NCBI GenBank assembly: GCA_032622095.1
Contig: CP136067.1
Location: 98,694,707-98,758,706, forward strand
Source of the DNA: Siphonodentalium dalli
Taxonomy: Eukaryota; Mollusca; Scaphopoda; Gadilida; Siphonodentaliidae
Direction of reading: 5' to 3'
DNA length: 64,000 bases
The position numbers and the translations under genes are program-made. Under the pieces are notes generated by a model that searched no databases, was not told the origin of the DNA, and worked only from the letters and a program-made list of their open reading frames with translations. The stretch's first letter is position 1; each line of letters opens with the position of its first letter. Positions 12,001 through 21,689 of the stretch are shown piece by piece.

Positions 12001-12009
12001 ATTGCAGTG
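12001..12009 (+). repeat. Left 9-bp target-site duplication (ATTGCAGTG)
   Basis: ATTGCAGTG here and at 16741-16749 flanks the 4731-bp element. The unoccupied site, with one ATTGCAGTG, is at 24442-24450. Confidence 0.85.
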
Positions 12010-12301
12010 CAAGCTGTACACAGCGCCATCTACGCTCATGCTATGATTTACCGCTGGCACCACGTAAATTATGGGAGGAATCATCACATTTTTTGGTTTG
12101 AGACTTGTGTTTGTCACAATTCATTATACACTATTCTGACAAAAAATAATGTTCATCTGCAATTGGATATTTGCCGGGTGAGATCAAATTAGTCGGAATT
12201 TGTTCGATATTGTATCGCAAAATAGTCCGCTGAAAAATCCTGCGCTGACCTTTCCCCGGAAGTAAACAAAGGCACATGTTTGAAAACACGATTTATTAAT
12301 T

Positions 12302-12611
12302 ATGGATTTTAAAACATGTTGCATTCTTGCCAAGGAGCACATTAATTTTAAATACGATTTGAAGAAGGGGCAACTTGATGCACTAGAGTATATTTTTAAA
12401 GGAAATGAGGTAATCGTCAATCTTCCAGTTGAGTATGGGAAGTGTGTCATATTTTATTGCTAAAATTTTATTAAAATTTAAAAAAAATGCACGGAAATCA
12501 ACAGTATTGATTGTCAGTCCACTGAATATGGACCACCAAGATCAAATAACGAAGATATCAACTTTGAACTTAGATATTAAAGAATGCCTATTAGACACCA
12601 ACCACAACTGA
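12302..12611 (+). pseudogene. RecQ-like helicase pseudogene, motifs 0-Ia
   Basis: The frame from ATG 12302 reads MDFKTCCILAKEHINFKYDL, then a Q-motif-like KKGQLDALEYIFKGNEVIVN, then a degenerate Walker A, LPVEYGKCVIFY. RecQ relatives have LPTG(S/Y)GKS here; the lysine is kept but the T and S are lost. A stop follows at 12461. The adjacent frame, from about 12450 to 12611, continues with NARKSTVLIVSPLNMDHQDQ, which is motif Ia (VSPL..L..DQ). A frameshift therefore lies between 12445 and 12465. Downstream blocks at 13830, 15181 and 15820 continue the helicase in order. RecQ proteins are 3'-5' DNA helicases; this copy is broken. Confidence 0.7.
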
Positions 12612-12619
12612 CAGTTACA

Positions 12620-13037
12620 ATGGACTTTCTGCTCTGTTATCCTCTTCCATAAAATCAGATATAATCATGTAAACATCACTGACTGCTCCACTAACACCCA
12701 CACGAGACCACAAAATTCCCCGCCCCTTCTATCGACCGAAATACCTCAGCACTTCCTTCGATCCTCGAACAATTTCTCTCCTGAACAAAATCCCAACTGA
12801 CACTGCCTATATTCAGGACGCATCATTGTTTAAGGATGCCCTCGAGCTCCACAGTCACTTCTATGAACCCGATCACCATAGTGCCAAAATAATGGTACAT
12901 AGAATTCAAATGCTCTTGATTTTAATAATAAAAAAAACAAACAAAATCTTTTACCCATGTAAATATCTTTTATTCATGCTCCCCTAATAATCATCAGTTC
13001 ATTGGGGGCATGGGGTATACTGTAGATGTAGATGTAG
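12620..13037 (+). mobile_element. 5'-truncated LINE, C-terminal and 3' UTR
   Basis: The frame 12694-12870 reads TRDHKIPRPFYRPKYLSTSF, then DPRTISLLNKIPTDT and ASLFKDALELH. This matches the classic end of LINE ORF2 ('SF.PR.I.lwN.LP....a.sl..FK..L'). An untranslated tail follows and ends in a (GTAGAT)n run at about 13020-13037, a usual non-LTR terminus. It sits between RecQ motif Ia and motif II blocks, so it inserted into an intron or into the dying gene. Confidence 0.7.
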
Positions 13038-13160
13038 ACTAGTGATGCGGACTGGACCAGACCACCTTGGGTGGTCCAGTCCACTGCCAATGCGGTCCAG
13101 TCCAGTCGAGCCCATTCCGGTCCGGTACATATACCTGGACCGGTCCAAAACTGTCCGGTC
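13025..13160. repeat. GGTCC-rich palindromic cluster
   Basis: GGACTGGACCA near 13049 pairs with TGGTCCAGTCC near 13072, forming an 11-bp stem. Further GGTCC(A/G)G words continue to 13160, and two more lie near 13845. It may be a decayed short tandem repeat or a clustered binding site; I cannot assign it. Confidence 0.5.
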
Positions 13161-13829
13161 CACCTATAATAGGCTATATGTTAATGAATTCTCTGTTTTC
13201 TCAAATTTTTACTCTGTATATTACAAACTATAAGGTTATTGAGTTCAGTGCATTGCAATGAGTCCATGTATGTTAAAACTTACATTGTTTGCCAATTGTA
13301 TGCATCATTGTCTGTCTCTGGTGGGATATACATGTACTGGGAACGATGCACGATAATAGTATTTCTAGTAATGCGAACATGCACTAATTAAATGTACTAG
13401 TATTGGACAGATATGCAGCTACATGTAGGGCAAGAATGTGTTATAACCAATCTAACATGGCACTCAACTTATCGTATGCATGATTTGTATCATACTTATT
13501 TTCATTAAATTGAAATTTAAACGAAATAACTACCCGGTATACTGTTTACAATTATACAAATGTGTACTAATATGACTACTACATTAATTTTAGAGATTGT
13601 GATGGCTGATTTTATAGTCCTGACAATTACAGTTTTATACCTAAGTACAACTACTATTGGACTAATGTGACTGTCTTGTGTATGTACTATGTAATGTGGT
13701 TTGCATGTTTCTTCGATAATTATAAAGTTATGTGAAAAACAATAGATTAATCGATTCGATATCCATCCAAATTGATTAGTTGATGCCATGTTACACGGTT
13801 TATGACAAATTGTTCCATACTCATTCAGT

Positions 13830-14026
13830 CCACCCCAGGACCACACCGGTCCAAAGCGTGTATATGTTTCTCTGGCTGATGTAGCAAAGGGGGATTTTGA
13901 CATTGTGATAACCCATCCTGAGGCATTATTAAATTCAGCCGTTGGTTCCAATTTGATAGGAAAGGATATCTTTAAAGATGCAGTTACTGCTGTTGTGGTG
14001 GATGAGTGCCACATTGTTAAACGTGG
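13830..14026 (+). pseudogene. RecQ-like pseudogene, motif II (DECH) exon
   Basis: The open frame contains DVAKGDFDIVITHPEALLN, then a linker, then DAVTAVVVDECHIVKRG. 'DFDIVITHPEALL' corresponds to the RecQ segment before motif II (…YVTPE…), and VVVDECH is the DEAH/DECH box. It ends at a plausible donor (CGTG|GTAAAT), so the source gene probably had introns. The minus-strand frame over the same bases (13517-14014) is a shadow. Confidence 0.7.
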
Positions 14027-15180
14027 TAAATTATTGATATAATTGTATTATAGGTGGTAATTGATATAGTAATTCACAGTGAACTAAGTACTGCATACAT
14101 GCTTCCATATTTAATAGCATGTAGTATCATACTGAGTTCACTGTGAATTAGTGAGACCGTATAGCTACTAAAATGTGTACTGTAGTTAGGCTACAAAAGT
14201 TCTAATACATTGCCAGTCTAAGTTTGTGCATATACGATAAATTGAAATTTAGTTAAAATATCTGAGAACAGCAGATGTATTAAAATGAAGAAAAAAACAT
14301 TTGTTGAATTCAAGACTTTTAAGTGTTAACATATTAAGCAGAGCCTGGCTGAACCACATGATGGATCGCTTCCATCCTCAAGCGTTGATACCATTTAAAG
14401 GTGCTTTATCTCTTCCCTGAACATTCTGTACAGATATGGGTGAAACGTGAAATAATATTAATATATTTGAATCAGGAGCTATTTTTTTGTTGCTAATAAT
14501 TAATTTGATTCTCTAATTATTAAAGAGGACGGACAGAAAAGTGGTTATTGTTTTTTTAGAACATTATAAGATGTCTGGTTAGTAATCTATATTCATTACA
14601 CCTATGAAATTGTGGTAACAAATTCTTATCTTGTGGCTTTGGCAGCCTTTGATAATAATAATTCAAATAGTAATTGAAAATGAGTTTCATTGAGTTAGTT
14701 TGAACTTTGAAGTGATCCTTGGAAGAGATAGAGCATCTTTAATTGTGTTCTAAATATTCATGTGAAGGGGCAGATCGCTTGAGGCCCCATGGTTCATAAA
14801 GCCAGTTGTCTGTGTGTAAATGTAGTAATCAGCTTTTACTAGTTTCAAATAACATTGACTATAACAAAAATGATTATACCCCAATGTCCCATAGGAATGG
14901 TGGGTATAAACACTAACTGTATTACATGAATCTAGTCCTTCATACATCTGTCCATCCATCAAAGCAGATGTCTATCTCACCCACTGTTCAAATTGTTTGT
15001 GGGGGGGGAATACTTTTGGAGAGAAAGAAGATTCAACTTATTTATTGCTATATTAATCAAAATGGAAAATACACAACAGAGCGCAGTTACACTAGGGTTA
15101 CCGTACTAACATAATTACCACAAGTTGTCCAAGTCATACATAAAAAATGTTCTAAAAAATATTATCAAAATCATCACATT

Positions 15181-15359
15181 TCTTCATTTCAATGGACAAA
15201 ATTTCCATACTGCTTACAAAAAGTTGAAGTTGTTGCCATCATCTTCCCTGGGATTCCCTTTGTTGCCATGAGTGGGAGTCTGACAACTCAAATGTTAAGT
15301 AATCTACCCAAGACACTCGGTTTAGATAAGCCAGTGAAAGTCCAAGAAAATGTTGATAG
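15181..15359 (+). pseudogene. RecQ-like pseudogene, motif III block
   Basis: Two frames are needed: one gives FHTAYKKLK, the next gives VEVVAIIFPGIPFVAMSGSL, then TTQMLSNLPKTLGLDKPVKV and QENVDR. RecQ helicases have '…Y..L..lr..FP..P..ALTATAT…lgl.…', and MSGSLTTQ is the motif III counterpart. The frame change near 15230 is a further disabling break. The reading is cut in the codon after NVD by the MITE that starts at 15360; across it the gene would have read NVDRPNIF, the standard RecQ 'RPNI' box. Confidence 0.7.
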
Positions 15360-15816
15360 GGCCAAAACAATATAATCCTGTGTTTCTGGTGACATGCAAG
15401 AAAAAAATAGGGGCGGGCGGGTGGCTTTTCATTTTATTTTATTTTTTCATTTTATTTTCACCTTTGTTCAAAATGAATATGGATACTATCCTAGGCTGCT
15501 TCTCCTTGTTTTTAATGTACTATGAAATAAATAAAACTTAAGTACATAATATTAGAATAGAGTGTAAATTTATTGTTTTATTGAATAACACATGAAAAAT
15601 AAGTTTAAATTGGCTGTGACCTAATTGAACTGAGGTATAATTTACGGTTTAACAGTACACATGTTGTGTCCATTTTACATGGAAATCAATCGGTTTACAC
15701 GGAAAATAAAATCAAATGCGTACTGATTTTGCAAAATCAATAAAATGAAAACGTTCGGGGGCCCTGGAATAGGGGCTGGTGGGTCACCAGAAACACAGGT
15801 CAATTTAATTTTGGCC
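15360..15816. mobile_element. 457-bp MITE inserted in the RecQ exon
   Basis: Inverted ends of about 34 bp begin GGCCAAAA and share a perfect 17-bp block, CCTGTGTTTCTGGTGAC (15378-15394 and inverted at 15784-15800). TAG lies on both sides (15357-15359 and 15817-15819) as a 3-bp target duplication. The termini and 3-bp duplication fit a PIF/Harbinger-type non-autonomous element, though TAG is not the usual TWA target. Removing one TAG and the element restores the RecQ reading NVDRPNIF. Confidence 0.8.
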
Positions 15817-15819
15817 TAG

Positions 15820-16109
15820 GCCAAATATTTTTGAACAAGTGCTTCGAGGTAAATTTAGAGGACAATGTTGCCAAATATGATGCAATATTCATACTAGAAT
15901 GTGACAAACTGTTCAATGATCCTGAAAACTATCCAGTGACTATGATGTTTATGCCAATTGCATGCATGTGCCACCTGCATGGCCACCAATTTAGATTATT
16001 TGTTTGGAAAACAGACAATAAAGGAGAGTTGCTATTCATCTATAGTTCAGTCATGAACGTAGTGCGTATCCTTACTGGAAGCAGCAATCTGCGAAAGCGG
16101 TCATGTTGA
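15820..16109 (+). pseudogene. RecQ-like pseudogene, start of second helicase domain
   Basis: The RPNIF codons at 15818-15831 are followed by a frameshift into the frame LNKCFEVNLEDNVAKYDAIF, then ILECDKLFNDPENYPVTMMF and MPIACM. The 'YPVTMMFMP' strand corresponds to the first strand of the C-terminal helicase domain in RecQ-like proteins. Similarity fades after about 16070. Together with the other blocks it shows the gene was at least two helicase lobes long and is now fragmented. Confidence 0.65.
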
Positions 16110-16437
16110 CCTACTATTCATCAACCTCTTCTTCACTCTGGCTTTCTTAACTGTTAGTCACTTAGTCAAGTTAGTGTTAGCTGGTTAGGCCTACTTTCTT
16201 TTTCAACTTCTTGCCTGCCAGTGGTGTTCTGCAAGTCACACTTTCAGAATTAGATGTCTTGCACTGTGTACTCCGTGGACTTTTCTGAGAGTAAGAATGT
16301 GGCGTACCAGGTATTCGAATCAATCTCTTTGTCTTTTTGTACGGTATATTTGTAAATAAACTCTCTTTATATTAATTATCAGTGATTATAAGCAAAACAA
16401 GAAGAAATTTTGTTGTTTAACTTGATCCGCTTATAAT
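16110..16437. other. No supported feature
   Basis: Within the TIR element, between the last RecQ block and the minus-strand frame. Repeated GTTAG words near 16147-16180; nothing else seen. Confidence 0.4.
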
Positions 16438-16740
16438 TTACAATTCACAAGATGATTTTGGAATCTCGTCCGCTAAATCTCCAATTAACAACTTTAACTT
16501 GCGGCTGATATCTTCTTTAGCGCACTTATTTTGGTTTAGCTTATAGCGTCTCCATGTATCGGATGTTAAACAAGAGAAACAAGCCGAAATGTAAGTCTTA
16601 GTTGGAGTTTCGCCACCCAAGTGGCAGCCATTTTCTGGGTTTTTCACATTTCTAAAAATAGACAGTCGTAAATAGTGCAGAGGTGCGGGCAGCGCTAAGT
16701 CCCGCGTAGCATATGGGACTGAACTCTGTCTTGCAGCTTG
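16438..16740 (-). CDS. Unidentified minus-strand frame at element end
   Basis: An open frame reads inward from the right terminus and passes through NVKNPENGCHLGGETPTKTY, ISACFSCLTSDTWRRYKLNQ and NKCAKEDISRKLKLLIGDLA before ending EIPKSSCEL. Its only ATG (16779) lies outside the element, so any real start would be an exon junction or a non-ATG. It carries four cysteines and a helix-like C-terminus, and looks more protein-like than background, but I do not recognise it. It could be the first coding exon of a transposase, a relic of it, or chance. Confidence 0.25.
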   Translation of the reverse strand, partial: QAARQSSVPYATRDLALPAPLHYLRLSIFRNVKNPENGCHLGGETPTKTYISACFSCLTSDTWRRYKLNQNKCAKEDISRKLKLLIGDLADEIPKSSCEL

Positions 16741-18117
16741 ATTGCAGTGTTGTGACTTAATATCAAAACCCTGGAACATTCACTGACACAAGAGGATACA
16801 TATACAATTAACACAAACTTCTATGTCAACCAATAGTGACAATAATAACAACGACTCAACGAGCAGCTGTTACTGTTATAATATTGACAATTCAATTGAC
16901 AGTGTTCTGAATCTGATTGTTTCAAAGCACATGCATGTACATTTACACATGTACATGTACTGTGCGCACCAGTGTAATTCACAAGAGCTTCAATGTGAAC
17001 AACAACACCGTAAACAATGAACTGACGCGCACAGTGACGGATGATCACATATCTACAAATCTAACTTTACAATTACACGGACAAATTCATCCCGTGTTCA
17101 TCAATTTTCATTGAAACGTGTGGATATGAGACATTGTCATCATTCGCCATGTTATCGTCAAGTTATTACGACAATTTACCGGGAGTACACTATTGGTTGG
17201 ATGTTCTTATCAAACTAGCTTTGGCTGACTCACTGATATTGATACTAAGTCAGTGTCGTGATACCAGTATACAGTTTGATGCATCATGCTTTAAAATTTC
17301 ATGGAAAATGTGAGACTACAGGAGAACATTGTCGCCAAGTCATCACGCACAGTTATTAAGGAATCGGCTGTTGTCTTGAAGATTCCAATCCCATCTAGCT
17401 GTTATTGATATACATTACCAGTCAAAAGAAGTGGTATATTAAGCGCGCTATTTTCGCGCCCAATATCGCAATAATATTGCAAGTGGAAACGCTTATAAGC
17501 ATGTCGCTTGTGATATTATTGCAATATTTTGTGCTTAATATCTCAATATTTTGCGCTTAATATTGCGACATCTTGCGCTCAAAATTGTGACATATAAATC
17601 AAATTATTGCTTCTTCTATATTGTTTATTGTATAAATAGAGACATTGTTTTAGGTATGTATATATTTATAGTTATAAATGCTATATATACACTATATGTA
17701 CATTATATGCACAGTATTTATCTAATATAAATCTAACACTATCGGGTCTGTATGAAATTTAGCGCGCTTAGTATCGCAATATTTTGCGTTCAATATTGCA
17801 ATAATAAGCGCGACAGATTTTTTGTATTGTGCTATAATCACGCCTTTTTCTAAATTAAGCACGCTCAATATCGCAATAAAGGTGCGCCTATATAAGAATA
17901 CCACTTCCTCTGACTTGTACTGTATTGTCATGATGTATACGGATTCACCTGTTAAAACAATAACTGTGTTTACATGTGACTGGACAATTTCACGCCTTAC
18001 ATGTTACCAAAAAGTATGCCATTACTTTTACATGTACATTAATTTGAGTTTTAACTGTGAAGCTTTGTTCTTTTTATGGCTTAAAAGGGCATGCCGATTC
18101 ATGTTTTAGAATTGCCA
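16741..18117 (+). repeat. Segmental duplication copy 1, right part (B)
   Basis: Continues the duplication after the inserted element: starts with the right ATTGCAGTG (16741-16749) and aligns with 24442-25818. It ends with 'GCCGATTCATGTTTTAGAATTG', after which the two loci diverge. It contains an ACATGTAC-rich stretch near 16920-16960 and a MITE at 17429-17906. Confidence 0.9.
17429..17906. mobile_element. MITE-like element rich in AATATTGCGA words
   Basis: Ends are AAGTGGTAT (17429) and its inverse ATACCACTT (17898-17906), with AAGCGCGC-like subterminal blocks. The interior repeats 'CAATATTGC', 'GCGCTTA' and variants many times in both orientations. The copy at 25130-25610 has the same limits. 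No coding capacity. Confidence 0.6.
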
Positions 18118-19116
18118 TTTTTCAGCAGTTTTCAACTTTTCGCCAGAAATCAGAGAAACGCTCTTTATTGCTACCATATCTGGAATAGACTACCGCGGGA
18201 CGCTCTTTTGTGTTCCATGTTGTGCAAATGGCTATTTTATGTTTGGGACCCAAACACCCAAACACCGTATTCACAGTTGTATGTCTCATTACCCCAATTC
18301 GTCTTTTTGGGTTACATAATGCACGTCGAAAGGTAGTTCAGATATGTATCGACCTATTTTTCGATACTGAGAAACATTCGAAAGCGAATAATATTATGTG
18401 TATTTTGGAGCGCAAACCGCCATGTGGGTTTAACACACAGCGTCCAGTATCTGACAATAACCGCTGTTAGATCAATGTCTCAAACAATTGTTTCAACATG
18501 AAGAATCTCGTCAGAAACTATTCGTATATGTGTTCATGTTATTCTTGGTAATCATTAAAGAAAAGACTGTGTGTGGTCATTTCAGCTGCACACCCCGCAA
18601 ATACTTTGTGATACTTGAGCATAACACAGACAGAAGATATTGCTGCGTCATTGTAGCTCATCAGTGCAGTATAATTCCACCTTGTTTAAATAATATATAA
18701 CGTCATAACATTTCGACAAGCACCGATGCAAAAGGGCCCATTATGTTACTCTTCGACAAGTCGATAAAGTGCAATATGTCCATTAGAATCGCGGTACACA
18801 CCGAAACACAATGACAACTCGCTGGTGGATTGAAATAACTCCCCTGTTCCACTGAGGGACAACGATAGGATCGCCATACTGTTGACAACAGCAGAGACTT
18901 TGTCAACGATCCATTTCCTGTTCCACGTTGGTAGTCTGAGGAACCAGTCAAGCGCTGCTGTGCTATTGGGAAGTTTTCATTCTGGTGAGTGATCGCCTAC
19001 CTTTTTAGATCCCCAGACACACGTACCTTCCTCTATACAGTTACGTTTCCTTCATTTATTGATGCCCATAACTTCATGCCTTCCTCTATACCGGTACATC
19101 ATGTATCTATATCTAT
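18118..19116. other. Spacer with one dispersed repeat
   Basis: Holds the dispersed 'CACGTTGGTAGTCTGAG' repeat at 18911-19045 and an 'AACGCTCTTTATTGCTACCAT' word at 18157 that recurs near 46343. Otherwise nothing supported. Confidence 0.5.
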
Positions 19117-20960
19117 ATTTGCGAATGTCTGTATGTCTGTCTGTCTGTGTTCTATAGAAATTCACAGGGGACCACCTAGATGGCACAAAAGGGGTCTAAT
19201 ATGGGTAACTTTTTATGAGAAAGATAATGGCGAGGATTAGAATTTTCTAAAGTGGCGCCGTTGTTGTCAGGGGCAGAAAAGGGGGAGGGGCAGAACAAAA
19301 ATTTGTCGCCGATTGCCACCAAACTTATATATAATCATCCCCACAATATGAGGAATCTAATGGTGTGGTTTAAATGTGTCAAAAGTCGCGCCGTGCGCGT
19401 CAGGGATGCCCGGAAGGGAAGAGGGGCACCAAAATTGATCAAAAATAATTTTAGCGCCGAATTCCACCAAATTGATGCACATTCTTCTGAGATGTTCTCC
19501 ATAATACAAGGAATCTTATTGTGTGATTTAAAGACGCCAAATAGGTGTCGTTGGGATGAGAGATTGGGGGGGTGGGGGGTACTAAATCTGATCAGAATTG
19601 GTTTAGTCGCCGATTGCCACGAAACTTATACAAATTCATCCCCATGGTATGAGATGTCTAATGCCGTGGCTTAAAGCTGTCACAAGTGGCGTCATTCGAG
19701 TCAGGTGTGCACTGACAGGGAAAGGGGCACCAAAATTGATACACAATATTTTTAGCGCCAATTTCCACCAAATTGATACACATTCTTATCCATGATATGA
19801 GGAATCTAATCGTGTGATTTTAAAGACGTCATTATGGTGCTGCTTTGGTGAGAGATGGGGGTGGGGTGGGGTGGGCACTAAATTTGATCAAAATTTGTTT
19901 AGTCGCGGATTAGCACCAAACTCACAAATAATAATCTCCATGATATCAGGAGTCAAATTGTGTGGTTTAAAGATGTCAAAAGTGGGGCCATTCGAGTCAG
20001 GGGTGCCTAGAGGGTGTGAGGGACAATATATTTAGCGCCGATATCCACCTGATTGATACATATTCTTCTCCGTGATACGAATAATCTAATCGTGTGGTTT
20101 AAATGCGCCAAGTTGGTGCCTTTTGTGTGAGAGATATGTAATGGTGGCCCTAAATTTGATACGAATTTGTATTCTCCCCAATTTTCATAAATTTAATATA
20201 TATTCATCTCTATAATGAGTCTAAGTGTGTGGTTTAATTATGTCAAAAGTGGCGCCGCTTGAGTCCGAAATAGGGACGGTAGGGTCACCAAAATATTATA
20301 ACATATGTTTAGTGCCAAATTATTACCATCAAACTCATACACGTTCTTCTCAAATGATGCAATGAATCAAATATTTGCGAATATCTGTCTGTGTTCTATA
20401 TATAACTTTAAGGGTACAATCGAGATGGCACCAAGGCGGTCTAACAGGGATAACTTTTTACGAGTAAGATAATGGTGCGGATTAAAATTTTCTAAAGTGA
20501 AGTTGTTGGTGTCAGGGGGGGGGGGGGGCTATTTTTAGCACAGATATCGACCTAATTGATATATTATTCTTTTCCGTCATGCGAGGAATATAAACGTGTG
20601 ATTTAAAGACGCGAAACTGGTGCCGTTTGGTGAGAGATGGGAGGGGGGTAATAACTATGATAAGAATTTGTTTAGTTGCCGATTATCACCAAACTTATAT
20701 ATAATCATCTCCATTATATAATGCACGCATGAGTCTAATAGACATGGTTTAAATATGACAAAAGTGGCGCGGTTCAAGTCATGCATGAGGGGAGTTGCAA
20801 CAAAGTTGATACAAATATATTTAGCACTGATTCCACCAAATTCATGCACGTTCTTCTCTAATGATATGATGAATTAAATCACATTTGGGGTCATTTGGGT
20901 CATGGATGGCGAGAGGAGATTCACTAGCATTTATAAGATTGTTCAATTCGCCGATATACA
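19117..20960 (+). repeat. Tandem array, ~160-bp units with 1.25-kb higher order
   Basis: About eleven diverged units share 'AGTGGCGCC', 'GTCAGGG', 'GCCGATT.CCACCAAA', 'TTGATACA.ATTC' and 'AGGAATCTAAT' blocks in fixed order, with alternating unit types. The leader 'ATTTGCGAAT.TCTGT' followed by 'GGTAACTTTTTA' occurs at 19117 and again at 20371, so a ~1.25-kb block is itself repeated. A 13-base G run is at about 20516-20528. Reading frames such as 19252-19674 are by-products. Confidence 0.8.
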
Positions 20961-21689
20961 ACAAAGTTATATATAGTCATCTCACAGGCCATCTCCATGT
21001 CGTTCTAATGAGTTTTTGGCGTTCCAATTTCACAATCTCGACAAATGGTGACCGAATTAAGTAACTGGAACAATTATATCTTCTCAACTGTCATATTTAT
21101 ATGGGGATGGAAATCAGAGCATTCCTATTATGATATAGCAAAACAGATCCATAGAAGAAAGCATTAAAAGTATATTTATATCAATCTATTTAAGAGATAC
21201 ATATATTCATTCAAACTGAGGGACCTTGAATCGTCAGAGGATTGCATATTAGAATGGCTCATGAAAATATTATAACACGATTGAGTCTGTCCCATTCAAT
21301 ATAGTTTCCACCTAAAAACAAAATACAATTGCCAAGAGATATGGAAATGTAGAGCAGGCCTGTTCAAAAATAGTGGTCACAGTGTGCAGTCAAATATGGT
21401 TACTTCTGAGATAAAGGAAAACACAGTCCGTAGCACATGACTTTTCACGATCCTCCAATATTGACATCTGACAAGGGTTTATCTGCCAGATACAGAGGGT
21501 TTCTTTCATTTTGTTTTAGAACAGACTCATCGCCTCACATAAACAACTCAAAATATCGCTATGTTGGGCACATGTAGCTGCTAAACATGCATAACATCAA
21601 TTTTTTTAAACTGAAAATGATTAGCCAGTATTTAGCACCAGAACAGAGGAGCACCTGGACATATATTAAAACATCTGTATCTTCATGAA
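20961..21689. other. No supported feature
   Basis: Unique-looking AT-rich sequence between the tandem array and the second copy of the duplication; no domain-bearing frame. Confidence 0.4.

Larger units (their letters stand above)
9246..12009 (+). repeat. Segmental duplication copy 1, left part (A)
   Basis: Aligns nearly base for base with 21690-24450. It begins ATATGATA..CTAGATTG with a (GATT)n run and ends at ATTGCAGTG (12001-12009). Inside are a Helitron-like 3' end (9616-9644), a LINE 3' fragment on the minus strand (10840-11330) and otherwise unrecognised sequence. The plus frame 9938-10294 is kept in both copies, but that follows from their recent common origin and is not evidence of coding. 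Confidence 0.9.
12010..16740. mobile_element. 4.7-kb TIR element carrying RecQ-like pseudogene
   Basis: The segment begins CAAGCTGTACACAG and ends so that its minus strand begins CAAGCTGCAAGACAG: a perfect 7-bp inverted terminus followed by a related ACAG block. It is flanked by a 9-bp direct repeat, and the duplicate locus at 24442-24450 lacks it cleanly. A 9-bp target duplication is usual for Mutator-like elements and also occurs in Merlin; the termini do not let me choose. No transposase was recognised. Contents in order: RecQ blocks (12302-12611), LINE 3' fragment (12620-13037), GGTCC-rich palindrome (13025-13160), RecQ block with DECH (13830-14026), RecQ block (15181-15359) split by a MITE (15360-15816), RecQ block (15820-16109), and a minus-strand frame near the right end (16438-16740). 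Confidence 0.8.

Noticed and set aside
13517-14014. 165-codon minus-strand frame
   Set aside because: Shadow of the RecQ DECH block on the plus strand; no domain of its own.
16821-17114. Cys/His-rich frames around ACATGTACATGTAC
   Set aside because: Driven by a simple CATGTA-rich stretch; present in both duplication copies with no splice or domain support.
19252-19674. 140-codon plus-strand frame
   Set aside because: Falls entirely in a tandem repeat with near multiple-of-three units; no domain.
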